Part shown: positions 43,903 through 52,014 of the stretch, piece by piece
Position numbering within the stretch: the first letter of the stretch is position 1
Layout of the letters: every line of letters begins with the position of its first letter
NCBI GenBank assembly: GCA_028284235.1
Contig: JANQSC010000003.1
Location: 17,573-81,572, forward strand
Direction of reading: 5' to 3'
DNA from: Opitutaceae bacterium
GTDB taxonomy: Bacteria > Verrucomicrobiota > Verrucomicrobiia > Opitutales > Opitutaceae
Length of the DNA: 64,000 bases
Made by a program: the position numbers and the translations under genes
Notes under the pieces: model-generated
Database searches by the model: none
Seen by the model: the letters and a program-made list of their open reading frames with translations, nothing else
What the model was told of the DNA's origin: nothing

Positions 43903-44931
43903 CTACGAAGCGGTATCTTTCGCTGGAAGCCCGACCGCCGCGTATCCCTTGTCCGTAATGATGCGGCCTTGAGGCGTTCGTTGCAGGAATCCGTTTTGTA
44001 TCAGGTAGGGCTCGTGAACTTCCTCCAGAGTGTCGGGTTCCTCTCCAACGGCGACGGCGATCGTGTTCAATCCCACCGGGCCGCCCTTGTAGGTTTCCGC
44101 GATTGCAGAGAGGATGCGCTTGTCCATTTCGTCGAGCCCGCGCTGGTCGATCTCGAGAAGCTCGAGGGCTTTGCTGGCGATTTCGCGGGTAATCACTCCG
44201 TCGCCTTTTTCCTCCGCGTAGTCGCGAACGAAATACACGAGGTTATTGGCGATCCGGGGCGTGCCGCGCGAACGGTTGGCGATTTCCAGTCCGCCGGGAG
44301 TATCCACTTCGATGTTCAGCAGGTCGCAGCTGCGTTTTACGATGCTGAGCAGGTGTTCGGAGGAATAGTAGTCGAGTCGCGTTTGCAGCGTAAAACGGCT
44401 GCGCAGCGGCGCGGTGAGCAGACCGCTTCGGGTGGTCGCTCCGACCAGCGTGAATTTGGGAATGTTCAGACGGACCGAGCGGGCATTGGGTCCCTGGTCG
44501 ATCATGATGTCGATGCGATAGTCCTCCATCGCCGAGTAGAGGTATTCTTCAACGGTTTTGGGGAGACGATGGATTTCGTCGATGAAGAGAATGTCCCCTT
44601 CTTGCAAGTTCGTGAGCATGCCGGCGAGATCGCTGGCTTTTTCGATTACAGGTCCGGAGGTGACGCGAACATTGGTCCCCATCTCCGTCCCGAGGATGAA
44701 GGACAGGCTCGTTTTCCCCAGGCCGGGCGGGCCGCTGAGGAGAACGTGGTTCAAGGGCTCGCCTCGTTTGCGGGCGGCGCCGGACATGATGCGCAAGCGC
44801 TCGATTGTCTTTTCCTGACCGACGAATTCCTCGAAGGAGTGGGGCCTGAGAATCGACTCGGTCTGGTTGTTCAAAGAGGTTTCGAGCGCATTCGAATAGA
44901 AGTCGGCGCCGGTGTGTGTGGGTTCGCTCAT
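43903..44931 (-). CDS. ruvB: Holliday junction branch-migration ATPase RuvB
   Basis: A 342-residue AAA+ motor that drives branch migration with RuvA. The protein contains LRPHSFEEFVGQEKTIERL near residue 28, Walker A GPPGLGKTS (about 66-74), Walker B ILFIDEIHRL, sensor 1 LVGATTRSG, the PLRSRF arginine finger and a C-terminal winged helix (QNGFLQRTPQGRIIT). Length is normal. ruvA and ruvC are not adjacent. The gene lies downstream of an Arg-rich gene on the same strand, beyond a strong terminator. Confidence 0.95.
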   Translation of the reverse strand: MSEPTHTGADFYSNALETSLNNQTESILRPHSFEEFVGQEKTIERLRIMSGAARKRGEPLNHVLLSGPPGLGKTSLSFILGTEMGTNVRVTSGPVIEKASDLAGMLTNLQEGDILFIDEIHRLPKTVEEYLYSAMEDYRIDIMIDQGPNARSVRLNIPKFTLVGATTRSGLLTAPLRSRFTLQTRLDYYSSEHLLSIVKRSCDLLNIEVDTPGGLEIANRSRGTPRIANNLVYFVRDYAEEKGDGVITREIASKALELLEIDQRGLDEMDKRILSAIAETYKGGPVGLNTIAVAVGEEPDTLEEVHEPYLIQNGFLQRTPQGRIITDKGYAAVGLPAKDTAS

Positions 44932-45007
44932 CTGGGCTGGGATCCGTTTTCGGGATCGATTGAGAGTAAGATCAAGTGGGCGTCCGAGCGCAAGCGCTGG
45001 GAAACGA

Positions 45008-45040
45008 AAAACCCCGCTGCGGCTAAGCGGCAGCGGGGTT
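45008..45040 (-). terminator. Rho-independent terminator
   Basis: Read on the minus strand: AACCCCGCTGC, loop CGCTTAGCC, GCAGCGGGGTT followed by TTTCGTTT. It lies 13 bp after the Arg-rich gene, so ruvB must have its own promoter in 44932-45000. Confidence 0.9.
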
Positions 45041-45053
45041 GAAAGGAATTGAC

Positions 45054-45980
45054 CTATTCGGAGGGCGCTTGGTTGCGCTCGCCGCGTGGCCGGCGTCTAC
45101 GGCGTCGGCGTTGTCCGCCGTCCTCGTGTCCGCCCTCGCCGCGTGGGCGACGGTTGCGGTTGGAGCGACGCCGGCGATTGCCGTTGGGACGTTCGCCCTT
45201 GAACTCGCCGTCGGGGCCGCGATTCGGACCTCCGCGACGTCTGCGCCGCCGGTTTTGCGAACGCTTGCGGGCCGGCTTCTTTGGAGGCTCGGGCTCGCTC
45301 GAGAATAGCGACTTGGGCCAGCCGAAAAAACCGGTCTTCTTCGCTTCGCTTTTAGGCGGCGTGTACGACGCTTCGGGCTCGGGGCGTTTCCGCGGCTCGG
45401 CTCGCTTTCCGTCTTTGGAAGGGCTGAATTCTTCAACCGGACGTTGAGCGACTCGCTTGGAGTTGTCGGCGGACGCAATGCGTTTGGGGCGATCTTCCTC
45501 GGTGGAAGTTGCGGTTTCCGCGGGCTCGGCGGAAGGGTAGGCTTCCAATTCGGAGTCTGCGGCGGGCTCGCTTGCTTCGTCGCTTTGACTCGCTTCGCGC
45601 GGCTCGCGGCGGCGGTCCTCGCGTCTTCCGCGACGTTCCCCTCGGTCACTTCGATCGCGCCGTCTGGACGGACCGTCGGATTGATCGCCTCCGATCAGCT
45701 CTTCGGGCGCCGTTGACCGGACGACGAGATCGTCCATCTCGACAATGTCGTCGTCCTCGTAGGGGCCTCGAATCTGGTCGAGCGTTTTCGCGGAAGGCGA
45801 GGTGGGCGCGCCCGGGCGGCGCTTGCGTGTTCCATACAAGATGGACTGGGTTTCTTTGGGGGCTGGTTCAGGAGTTTCCGCTTCGGCGGGATTCCCGGCG
45901 TCTTGCTCGGCTTCGGCCTCGGGGGCCGCCTCGTCAGCGCCGCTCTCCAGCTCCTCGTCTTTTTGTTCTTTTTCAGACAT
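45054..45980 (-). CDS. Acidic/Arg-rich low-complexity protein
   Basis: 308 residues from ATG 45980 (MSEKEQKDEELES); an upstream in-frame start at 46016 adds 12 residues. The N-terminal third is acidic and Ala/Pro/Glu-rich, the middle is mixed charge with RRRDRSDRGERRGRREDRRR, and the last 70 residues are strongly basic (NRRRRRRGGPNRGPDGEF, then RRRRRRRPRGERNQAPSE). Such tails occur on RNA-binding proteins (RNase E or Rho of some phyla) but no folded catalytic domain is visible. It is probably a nucleic-acid-binding protein or a scaffold. I recognise no family. Confidence 0.65.
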   Translation of the reverse strand: MSEKEQKDEELESGADEAAPEAEAEQDAGNPAEAETPEPAPKETQSILYGTRKRRPGAPTSPSAKTLDQIRGPYEDDDIVEMDDLVVRSTAPEELIGGDQSDGPSRRRDRSDRGERRGRREDRRREPREASQSDEASEPAADSELEAYPSAEPAETATSTEEDRPKRIASADNSKRVAQRPVEEFSPSKDGKRAEPRKRPEPEASYTPPKSEAKKTGFFGWPKSLFSSEPEPPKKPARKRSQNRRRRRRGGPNRGPDGEFKGERPNGNRRRRSNRNRRPRGEGGHEDGGQRRRRRRRPRGERNQAPSE

Positions 45981-46229
45981 GTGTTTTGTTTTTGGCGTGT
46001 ATCGGAATGGTTCCATCGATCACGCGGTGGATGTTCGTTTCCTTGTTCGGCGGCGTCGCCCTGCGTCGTGTAGGGTCATGCGTATATTCGCCGCGAGAAA
46101 GGGCTACTCTATGGATCTGGAGGAAAATTCAACCTTTATTACTGCTGACTGGATTGCGGGGGGTGTGTTTTAAAGTGTCGTCTGATGCGGCTTCCTTTCA
46201 GAACGAATCCCAGACCTGACCCTCGTATT

Positions 46230-46265
46230 CCCACTTAACTTTCCAAGGTTGGAAAGTTAAGTGGG
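46230..46265. repeat. Palindrome, 17-bp arms, spacer GG (element B, left)
   Basis: Arms CCCACTTAACTTTCCAA and TTGGAAAGTTAAGTGGG, centre GG, identical to the copy at 34393-34428. Confidence 0.95.
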
Positions 46266-46433
46266 GGCATGCAAGGGAGGGTTGTCCCTAGCAGGGTCCC
46301 GGGACGTTGCCGTCCGATGCGCCTTCATTTCAGAACGAATCGCAGACGTTGTTCTCGCAAAGCACTCGCGTGGCTTCCGTTAGTTCGGAGCGCTTGACAT
46401 GGCTCGTCGTCGATTACAGCCAACCCTCGTATT

Positions 46434-46469
46434 CCCACTTAACTTTCCAACCTTGGAAAGTTAAGTGGG
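46434..46469. repeat. Palindrome, 17-bp arms, spacer CC (element B, right)
   Basis: Arms are identical to the other two copies, but the central dinucleotide reads CC, which is the inverse of the GG found elsewhere. Confidence 0.95.
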
Positions 46470-46743
46470 GATTTTCAAAGGAGGGTTGTGACTGAGAGGG
46501 GCTTGGGACGCTGCCTTCGGGCGCAGTTTTTTCGCGGAATGAAGCTCTTCCTGGATTCAAGGACTCCGCGTTGTCGCGAATCTTAAAAGGCAGACAGGCG
46601 ATGGGTGGCTTCAGCGGTTTATGCGGGTCAGCGCGATAGGCGACACTTTGAAACATACCCGTATTGCCGGTGTTTTTGCCGGATTGCGGGCTGGTCCGGC
46701 TATTGGCTTGCCTGAACCGCCCGGGGGCAGTAGCGCTCATCCC

Positions 46744-47115
46744 ATGGATAAGCTCACGCAGATTTTTGAAATGCAGGAAGAACTCAACGCCCGGATCGGA
46801 GTGCATCTCAAGGGCATCGACGATGCGGAAAAGGCCAAGTGGATATTGAACTACACTCGGGCTATGCAGCAGGAGCTGGCGGAGCTGACCGACTCGGTCC
46901 CGTGGAAGTGGTGGGCGAAATACCAGGAATTCGACGAGCAGAACGCGAAGGTCGAGGTCGTCGATCTTTTTCACTTTCTCGTGTCGCTCGCCCAGACCCT
47001 TGGAATGACCGCTGACGATGTTTTCGACGCGTATATCGCTAAGAACAAGGTTAACCACCAGCGCCAGGACTCAGGCTACACGGAAAAAGACGAGTCGGAT
47101 TCCCGGCATATTTAG
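46744..47115 (+). CDS. dUTPase-like protein (all-alpha NTP pyrophosphatase fold)
   Basis: 123 residues from ATG 46744; the earlier start at 46621 lies within element B and was rejected. The metal-binding motif of the all-alpha NTP-PPase superfamily is visible as ExxE in QQELAELTDSVPWKWW (about residues 40-56) and ExxD in VEVVDLFHFLVSLAQ (about 72-86), followed by the DAYIAKNKVNHQRQDSGY segment of dimeric dUTPases. It would hydrolyse dUTP to dUMP and so keep uracil out of DNA. MazG-type alternatives are less likely given the WKWW and NHQRQ segments. Confidence 0.8.
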   Translation: MDKLTQIFEMQEELNARIGVHLKGIDDAEKAKWILNYTRAMQQELAELTDSVPWKWWAKYQEFDEQNAKVEVVDLFHFLVSLAQTLGMTADDVFDAYIAKNKVNHQRQDSGYTEKDESDSRHI

Positions 47116-47196
47116 GCGGCGTCGCGTCGACTCGGTAAACTCGAATACGATTTGATTTCGAACCGCTTTGGCGTTTGCGTATCTAAGAATCGTAAT

Positions 47197-49860
47197 ATGT
47201 GTCGCGTCTCCCTAGTTCGCTGGTTTCGAGCGGTCGCCTTTCTTGGGTCGATCGCGTTTGCAATCGCGGCGCTGCCCGGCCAAGACGAACCGATACCGTA
47301 CAGCGATTGGAAACCGAATGCGTTTGAGACGAGAACGGGTGGTTACTGGAGGTTGGATCGGGCGGAGCGGGCCCTCAAGTCGGGGATGTACGAACTTGCG
47401 GGCGCTTACGCCGGGGAGGCGCTCGCCAACGGAAACGTAGAGTCCGAACTGGATCGTGACCGGCTTGTCTTGATTCAAATCGACTCGCTGCTCGGCAGAG
47501 GGCTCGCGGAAGAGGCGTCGACGGTGATCGACGAGGCGATCGAGAGTGAATCCATCCGAGACGCGCTCAATCTGCGGTTGGCCCTAGTCGCGCTCGCCAG
47601 AGAAGACGAGTCGGCGACGGCCCGGGCTTTGGAGCGAGTGGACGAGACGAACTTGGATCCGGGGGAACGCGCCTGGAACGCGTTGGCCCATGGTTGGCTC
47701 GACTTGAGATCGGGCGATCAAGCGTCGGCCGAGATCGAGTTCGAGTCTGCCCGGTCCCGAGCGAGAGAATTGTCGCCGGCGTTGCATTCCCAATTGGCTT
47801 TCCTCGCGTTTCGGTATCAACTCGAATTCGACAGTGGAGCTTTGTCCCTGGCGGATTTGCGCGAGGCGTATGATTCGAATCGCGGGTCGGAAACGGGATA
47901 CCGATTCGCCCAGCTACTCGCAGTGGCGTTGGCAGAACAAGGACGCAATCAGGAGGCGATTGGGTTGCTTGTCGCCTCGATCGAGGGGGTTCCGGAGGCG
48001 TATGGAAATTTTCGGGACGAAATTCTGTTGCTGCAGACATTGATCGCCGGACTGGACGAGGAATCGGGTCGCTCGGCAGCGCGTCGCCTCGTTGTCGAAG
48101 GCGAAGTCACACGACTACAGCGAATTGCGTTGCAACAGTTGATGGAAGAGGGTCTCGACGGCGATACGGCGATTGCGGAAACGCTCCAAAGCGTGTTGGA
48201 CGAGGTGATCGACGGCGCTCCCGGACATGCGCTCACAGCCGAAGCCTTGTACTATCGCAGCGTCGGTAATTTCCATCGAGGCGATAGCGTAGCTGTCGAG
48301 AACGACGGTTATCGGTTGATAGAGGAATATCCAAATTCAGAATACAAACAGGGCGTATTGACCTTGCTTGCCTCGTCGTCCTGGCAGCGCAGCCGCTACC
48401 GGACGGCGGCGAGTTTGCTGACTCAGGTGAGGACCGAATTCGAGTCCAACATCGATCGGGACCGATTGAATATATTAATCGCCGATTGCTACTACCGGGC
48501 CGGCGATCAGGCGGACAATGAGGGCGACTTTTCGGACGCGGCGGACGCGTATCGAGTCGCCTTGGACGGCGAATTGAACGAAGAGGAATCGAGCCAGGTG
48601 TTTTTCCAACTCGTGCTTTCCCACTTGAACGCGGGCGAGCTCGCGGAGGCGAAACTGGTTTTGGACGACCCGGACCTGAGCCGGCGGGCGAATTCCGACA
48701 CGGTTTGGCAAGCGGAATGGACGCTCGTGAAGCAAATGCGCCAGAGGGACGAGTCGATTGACGCGTACGAGCGAATCAACAGCTTTGTCAGCTTGGAGGG
48801 CTTGAGCCTCGGCTTGCAGGTTAAGATGTTCTGGCTGGGGGCTAAGCTCTCGTACGAGTCGGAGTTGTATGGAGAAACCCAGGTTTGGGTCGACCGTCTC
48901 TCTGCTCTGCTAGAGAATATCGGGGAGACGGAACATTTGAGAAATGTCGAATCGGACGTGCTGCTGACCTTGGCCGAATCCCTGTTGAAGGAGGGAGAGT
49001 CGGACGCTTCGTTCGAGGCGGCGGGACTGGAAATCCTGGGCCGGGTGAGGGACGAGTTTGGCGACACGGAGTCGGCGCAGCGCTCGTTCCTGGTGGAAGC
49101 GAGGCACCTTTCGGACAAGGACCTGGTAGTCGAGTCCTCGCAGCTCCTCAATCGGCTCGTCGACGCCAATCCGGACAGCAAGTTCGCTCCCTTGGCTCTT
49201 TACGAAATCGCTCTCAACGCCGAGAAGCGAGGGCAGGGGTACCTAAATCAGGCGGTCAATATTCTAGACCGCATCGCCAAGGAGTATCCCGATTCCGAAA
49301 TCGCCTACTACGCGCGATTGAAGCAAGGGAATCTGGCTCGCATGTTGAACGAGTTTGAAACGGCGGAACTGGTATACAGGTCCTTGGAGAACACTTATCG
49401 CGAGCGGCCCGACCGGTATTTGGCCCAAATCGCTCTCGCGGACACGCTCATCGCTCGCTCGAGCGAGGATCCTGCCAAATTCGAAGCCGGGATTTCGCGT
49501 CTGGAATACTTGATGGACCTACCCAATTTGCCGATCGAATTGAGGATCGAGGCGGGTTACAAGATTGGCACCGCGTGGGAGAACCAAGGCGAGCAGTTGA
49601 AAGCCAAGAGCGCCTATTTCTCCTTGTACGACTTCTGGATTGCGGAGGAACTGCGCGTTGAGAGGCTGGGTGTAAAGGGTCGTTATTGGCTGTCGCGTTC
49701 CTTGTTCGAAATCGCGGAGATCTATCAAAGCGAGGCGAATCTCGACAGGGCGGTCGAATTCTATGAAAAGATCGAAAGTCTCAATCTGCATGGCGCCGAA
49801 CTGGCCCGAGCCCGCATCGAGCAGTTGAGAGGGCGTTCCCCCTTCGCCAACCAACTTTAG
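47197..49860 (+). CDS. Large exported TPR protein of an energised envelope cluster
   Basis: 887 residues from ATG 47197 (an in-frame TTG upstream was discounted). A signal peptide (about 1-28, VAFLGSIAFAIAALPGQ) is followed by a long run of helical TPR-like repeats covering nearly the whole mature chain, for example ALKSGMYELAGAYAGEALAN, SQLLNRLVDANPDSKFAPLA, ILDRIAKEYPDSEIAYYARL and RAVEFYEKIESLNLHGAELA. It is probably a periplasmic scaffold. The ExbB-like gene follows at 9 bp and ExbD-like and TonB-like genes after that, so it is probably an accessory part of that energised system. Function is not otherwise known. Confidence 0.78.
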   Translation: MCRVSLVRWFRAVAFLGSIAFAIAALPGQDEPIPYSDWKPNAFETRTGGYWRLDRAERALKSGMYELAGAYAGEALANGNVESELDRDRLVLIQIDSLLGRGLAEEASTVIDEAIESESIRDALNLRLALVALAREDESATARALERVDETNLDPGERAWNALAHGWLDLRSGDQASAEIEFESARSRARELSPALHSQLAFLAFRYQLEFDSGALSLADLREAYDSNRGSETGYRFAQLLAVALAEQGRNQEAIGLLVASIEGVPEAYGNFRDEILLLQTLIAGLDEESGRSAARRLVVEGEVTRLQRIALQQLMEEGLDGDTAIAETLQSVLDEVIDGAPGHALTAEALYYRSVGNFHRGDSVAVENDGYRLIEEYPNSEYKQGVLTLLASSSWQRSRYRTAASLLTQVRTEFESNIDRDRLNILIADCYYRAGDQADNEGDFSDAADAYRVALDGELNEEESSQVFFQLVLSHLNAGELAEAKLVLDDPDLSRRANSDTVWQAEWTLVKQMRQRDESIDAYERINSFVSLEGLSLGLQVKMFWLGAKLSYESELYGETQVWVDRLSALLENIGETEHLRNVESDVLLTLAESLLKEGESDASFEAAGLEILGRVRDEFGDTESAQRSFLVEARHLSDKDLVVESSQLLNRLVDANPDSKFAPLALYEIALNAEKRGQGYLNQAVNILDRIAKEYPDSEIAYYARLKQGNLARMLNEFETAELVYRSLENTYRERPDRYLAQIALADTLIARSSEDPAKFEAGISRLEYLMDLPNLPIELRIEAGYKIGTAWENQGEQLKAKSAYFSLYDFWIAEELRVERLGVKGRYWLSRSLFEIAEIYQSEANLDRAVEFYEKIESLNLHGAELARARIEQLRGRSPFANQL

Positions 49861-49869
49861 TTTCAGAGC

Positions 49870-50592
49870 ATGATAATTGCATCCATAGATTCAGTACACG
49901 TCGAGCTGTTCGGCAAGTTCCAGCAAGGCGGCGTGATTATGTGGCCGATGTTCCTCATGAGCCTCGCGGCGCTGGCGGTGTTCGTGGAGCGGACGCTTTT
50001 CCTCCATCGCAACCAGATCCGGTCCAAAGAGTTCCTCGCCGGAATCGAAAACTCTCTCAAAAAAGGGCGTTTGATCGAGGCGCTGACGGTGTGCCAGGAT
50101 ACGCCGGGGCCGGCAGCGTCGATGGTCAAGGCGGGCTTGATGGCGTTTCGCAAGTCGGACGGCGAAATTCGTGAAGCGGTCCGCGAAGCGGCAATCGTCG
50201 AGCTGGGCCCAATCAAGCGGCGCATCGGGGCGTTGAAAGCGATCACGCACGCCGCCCCGATTTTCGGTTTGCTGGGTACATTGATCGGTTTGATCGACGC
50301 GTTTTCCCAGTACGAGCAGCAGGGGGTGTACTTGAACGCGGGCTTTCTATCGGGAAGCATGTGGGAGGCGCTCATTTCGACGGCGACAGGATTGGCCTTG
50401 AGCGCGGTTTGCATCCTGGCCCACCACTTTCTCATTGGACGGGTCAACTCCATCGTCCACGAAATGGAGTGGCTGGGTTCGGAGTTGCTTTCGTCGATTG
50501 TCGAAATCAAGGCGAGTCGCCATATCGAGGAGGAGCTCGAAGAAGAAGAGGAGGGCGCGGATGCGGTTGTTGACGCTGAATCTGAAAAATGA
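49870..50592 (+). CDS. exbB: ExbB/TolQ/MotA-type proton channel protein
   Basis: A 240-residue inner-membrane protein with three membrane segments (about 17-38, 118-138 and 160-182): VIMWPMFLMSLAALAVFVERT, PIFGLLGTLIGLIDAF and LISTATGLALSAVCILAHHF (each quoted up to 20 residues or so of the segment). The TM2 GLLGTLIG and the TM3 STATGLALS pattern are family hallmarks. With ExbD it uses the proton gradient to drive a TonB-type or Tol-type protein. The C-terminal tail is acidic (EEELEEEEEGADAVVDAESE). It overlaps exbD by 32 bp. Confidence 0.9.
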   Translation: MIIASIDSVHVELFGKFQQGGVIMWPMFLMSLAALAVFVERTLFLHRNQIRSKEFLAGIENSLKKGRLIEALTVCQDTPGPAASMVKAGLMAFRKSDGEIREAVREAAIVELGPIKRRIGALKAITHAAPIFGLLGTLIGLIDAFSQYEQQGVYLNAGFLSGSMWEALISTATGLALSAVCILAHHFLIGRVNSIVHEMEWLGSELLSSIVEIKASRHIEEELEEEEEGADAVVDAESEK

Positions 50593-51025
50593 GGTGCCAC
50601 AGGCAGCCAAGTTGAACTTCTGGCCCTTTTTCGATCTGTGCGTGATCGGGCTCTTTGCCACGCTTTATGGATCCAACTTCGTTATCGCTCCAGGGATCAC
50701 CATTGACTTGCCGCGCGTCAACCACGCTCAGTCGGCGGTTGCTCAGCGCCTCCAGGTCATGTCGATCGACGAGGTGAGCGGGGAGGAGCAGATTTACTTC
50801 GAGGATCGGCTTTTGAAAGTGGAGACACTGGACAAGATGCTCCGCTTGCGAGGGGAAGTGCCGGAGAACGTTACTTTGCTGATGCGGGTCGACGCGGCAG
50901 TTTCGACTCAAACGATGACGTCGGTGTGGGAAATCGTCAAAGCCGCCGGCTATTTAAATATCCAAGTGGCAACGGAGCGTCGGCCAGCCGAGACGAACGC
51001 GCTGGGCGCGACGGCGGAACAATGA
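50561..51025 (+). CDS. exbD: ExbD/TolR-type biopolymer transport protein
   Basis: 154 residues from ATG 50561, overlapping the end of exbB. A short cytoplasmic N-terminus, one membrane segment (about 20-40), and a periplasmic domain (about 45-150). The conserved membrane aspartate is D25 in FWPFFDLCVIGLF, the residue expected to take part in proton passage. Periplasmic segments such as ITIDLPRVNHAQS and the LLMRVDAAVSTQTMTSV helix-strand match ExbD (parallel beta and PVxL-like turn). It overlaps the start of the next gene by four bases. Confidence 0.88.
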   Translation: MRLLTLNLKNEVPQAAKLNFWPFFDLCVIGLFATLYGSNFVIAPGITIDLPRVNHAQSAVAQRLQVMSIDEVSGEEQIYFEDRLLKVETLDKMLRLRGEVPENVTLLMRVDAAVSTQTMTSVWEIVKAAGYLNIQVATERRPAETNALGATAEQ

Positions 51026-51765
51026 GGCGCTCTACCAGTCGCTGGATCGTCGGCATTGCGACCGGAGGGATAGTCCATATCGGGATCTTCTGGGCGATCG
51101 TGTTTCTGGATTCGCAACCGGAAACGCTGACCCCGCAACGGGAGGACAAGGCCAACATCGTCTACGTGGGGCCGGACACGGACGACCTGTCGCCGATCAT
51201 GCGCCAGCAAATCGAATTATTCGACCCCAAGCCGCTGATGCAGCCGACCGAGTGGAACACCTCGAATTTCGACCGAGTCGAGGCCTACTACGTCGAGGAA
51301 GACCTGCAGATTTTCGTCGACTACGAGCCGATCTACGAGTCCGAGGACGGCGACTTCGTCACCACGTTCGGAAACGCCTGGACTCCCGCGGACGCTCCTG
51401 CCCAAACCGCGCTTTCCTTTCCCGTCGACGCCACTCGCGGCGTCGGTCGCGTCTCGCTGAAGCTCTCCAGCGATTTCGAGGAGGGTGTGGCCCTCGAGGT
51501 GATCCGCATGGGTTCGGGCGAAACCGTGTTTCAAAACACCTATTATAATAATGCTGCGCTCGAAATCCTGGGGATCCCAGGAGATTGGGGAATCGCCTCG
51601 TTCACGGTTCTAGTGGTCGACTCCTTTCTGGCCGGTCTCCCTTCAATCGAGGAGTCCAGCGGCAACCCGGAGACGGATCGGAGAATCAGCGAATTAACGG
51701 TCCGTAAACTCCTCCCTAAAGGCCTGCTCGACAGCGGCGCTTATCGGGTGCGAATTGCCCGCTAA
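51022..51765 (+). CDS. TonB-like bitopic protein downstream of ExbB/ExbD
   Basis: 247 residues, ATG overlapping the exbD stop (ATGA). A single membrane segment near the N-terminus (about 8-29) contains H19 in GGIVHIGIFW, placed like the membrane histidine required in TonB and TolA. The periplasmic part has an acidic region (YVGPDTDDLSPIMRQQIELF and YYVEEDLQIFVDYEPIYE) and a beta-rich C-terminal domain (about 145-247). The proline-rich spacer and the YP motif typical of TonB are absent. By position and topology it is the force-transducing third partner of ExbB and ExbD. This is inference; no family was recognised by sequence. Confidence 0.6.
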   Translation: MRRSTSRWIVGIATGGIVHIGIFWAIVFLDSQPETLTPQREDKANIVYVGPDTDDLSPIMRQQIELFDPKPLMQPTEWNTSNFDRVEAYYVEEDLQIFVDYEPIYESEDGDFVTTFGNAWTPADAPAQTALSFPVDATRGVGRVSLKLSSDFEEGVALEVIRMGSGETVFQNTYYNNAALEILGIPGDWGIASFTVLVVDSFLAGLPSIEESSGNPETDRRISELTVRKLLPKGLLDSGAYRVRIAR

Positions 51766-51795
51766 AAAACCTTGGATTTTTTATTGAAATTTCAG

Positions 51796-51824
51796 TTGAC
51801 GGGAAAAATGCGGTTAGGCATCTT
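51796..51824 (+). promoter_or_regulatory. Possible promoter for the tRNA-Thr/tuf region
   Basis: TTGACG at 51796-51801 with a 17-base spacer to CATCTT (51819-51824). The -35 box is good, the -10 box is poor. It lies 35 bases before the tRNA. Confidence 0.4.
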
Positions 51825-51859
51825 CTTGCTTCTTTTTTCGATACACACCACTTGGAAAG

Positions 51860-51935
<76 letters not shown>

Positions 51936-52014
51936 TTCGAGCGAGGACCTTTATTTTGGAAGTATCGGAAACGGAAAAACAATTTTGATAAACACAAAAA
52001 ACTAACAACCAAAA

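Larger units (their letters stand above)
46161..46661. mobile_element. Non-coding element B, about 500 bp, with two internal palindromes
   Basis: The left end GGGTGTGTTTTAAAGTGTCG and the complement of the right end CGGGTATGTTTCAAAGTGTC are inverted repeats. The left part (46161-46304) and right part (46305-46661) begin alike (GCCGTCCGATGCGCCTTCAT in the right part), so the element carries an internal duplication of about 140 bp with a palindrome in each. The right part matches element A (34251-34620). No reading frame of note. It ends 83 bp before the dUTPase-like gene. The rest of the gap 45981-46160 shows only the upstream region of the Arg-rich gene. Confidence 0.72.

Noticed and set aside
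51750..51790. Possible terminator after the TonB-like gene
   Set aside because: T-rich sequence is present but no stable GC-rich stem precedes it.
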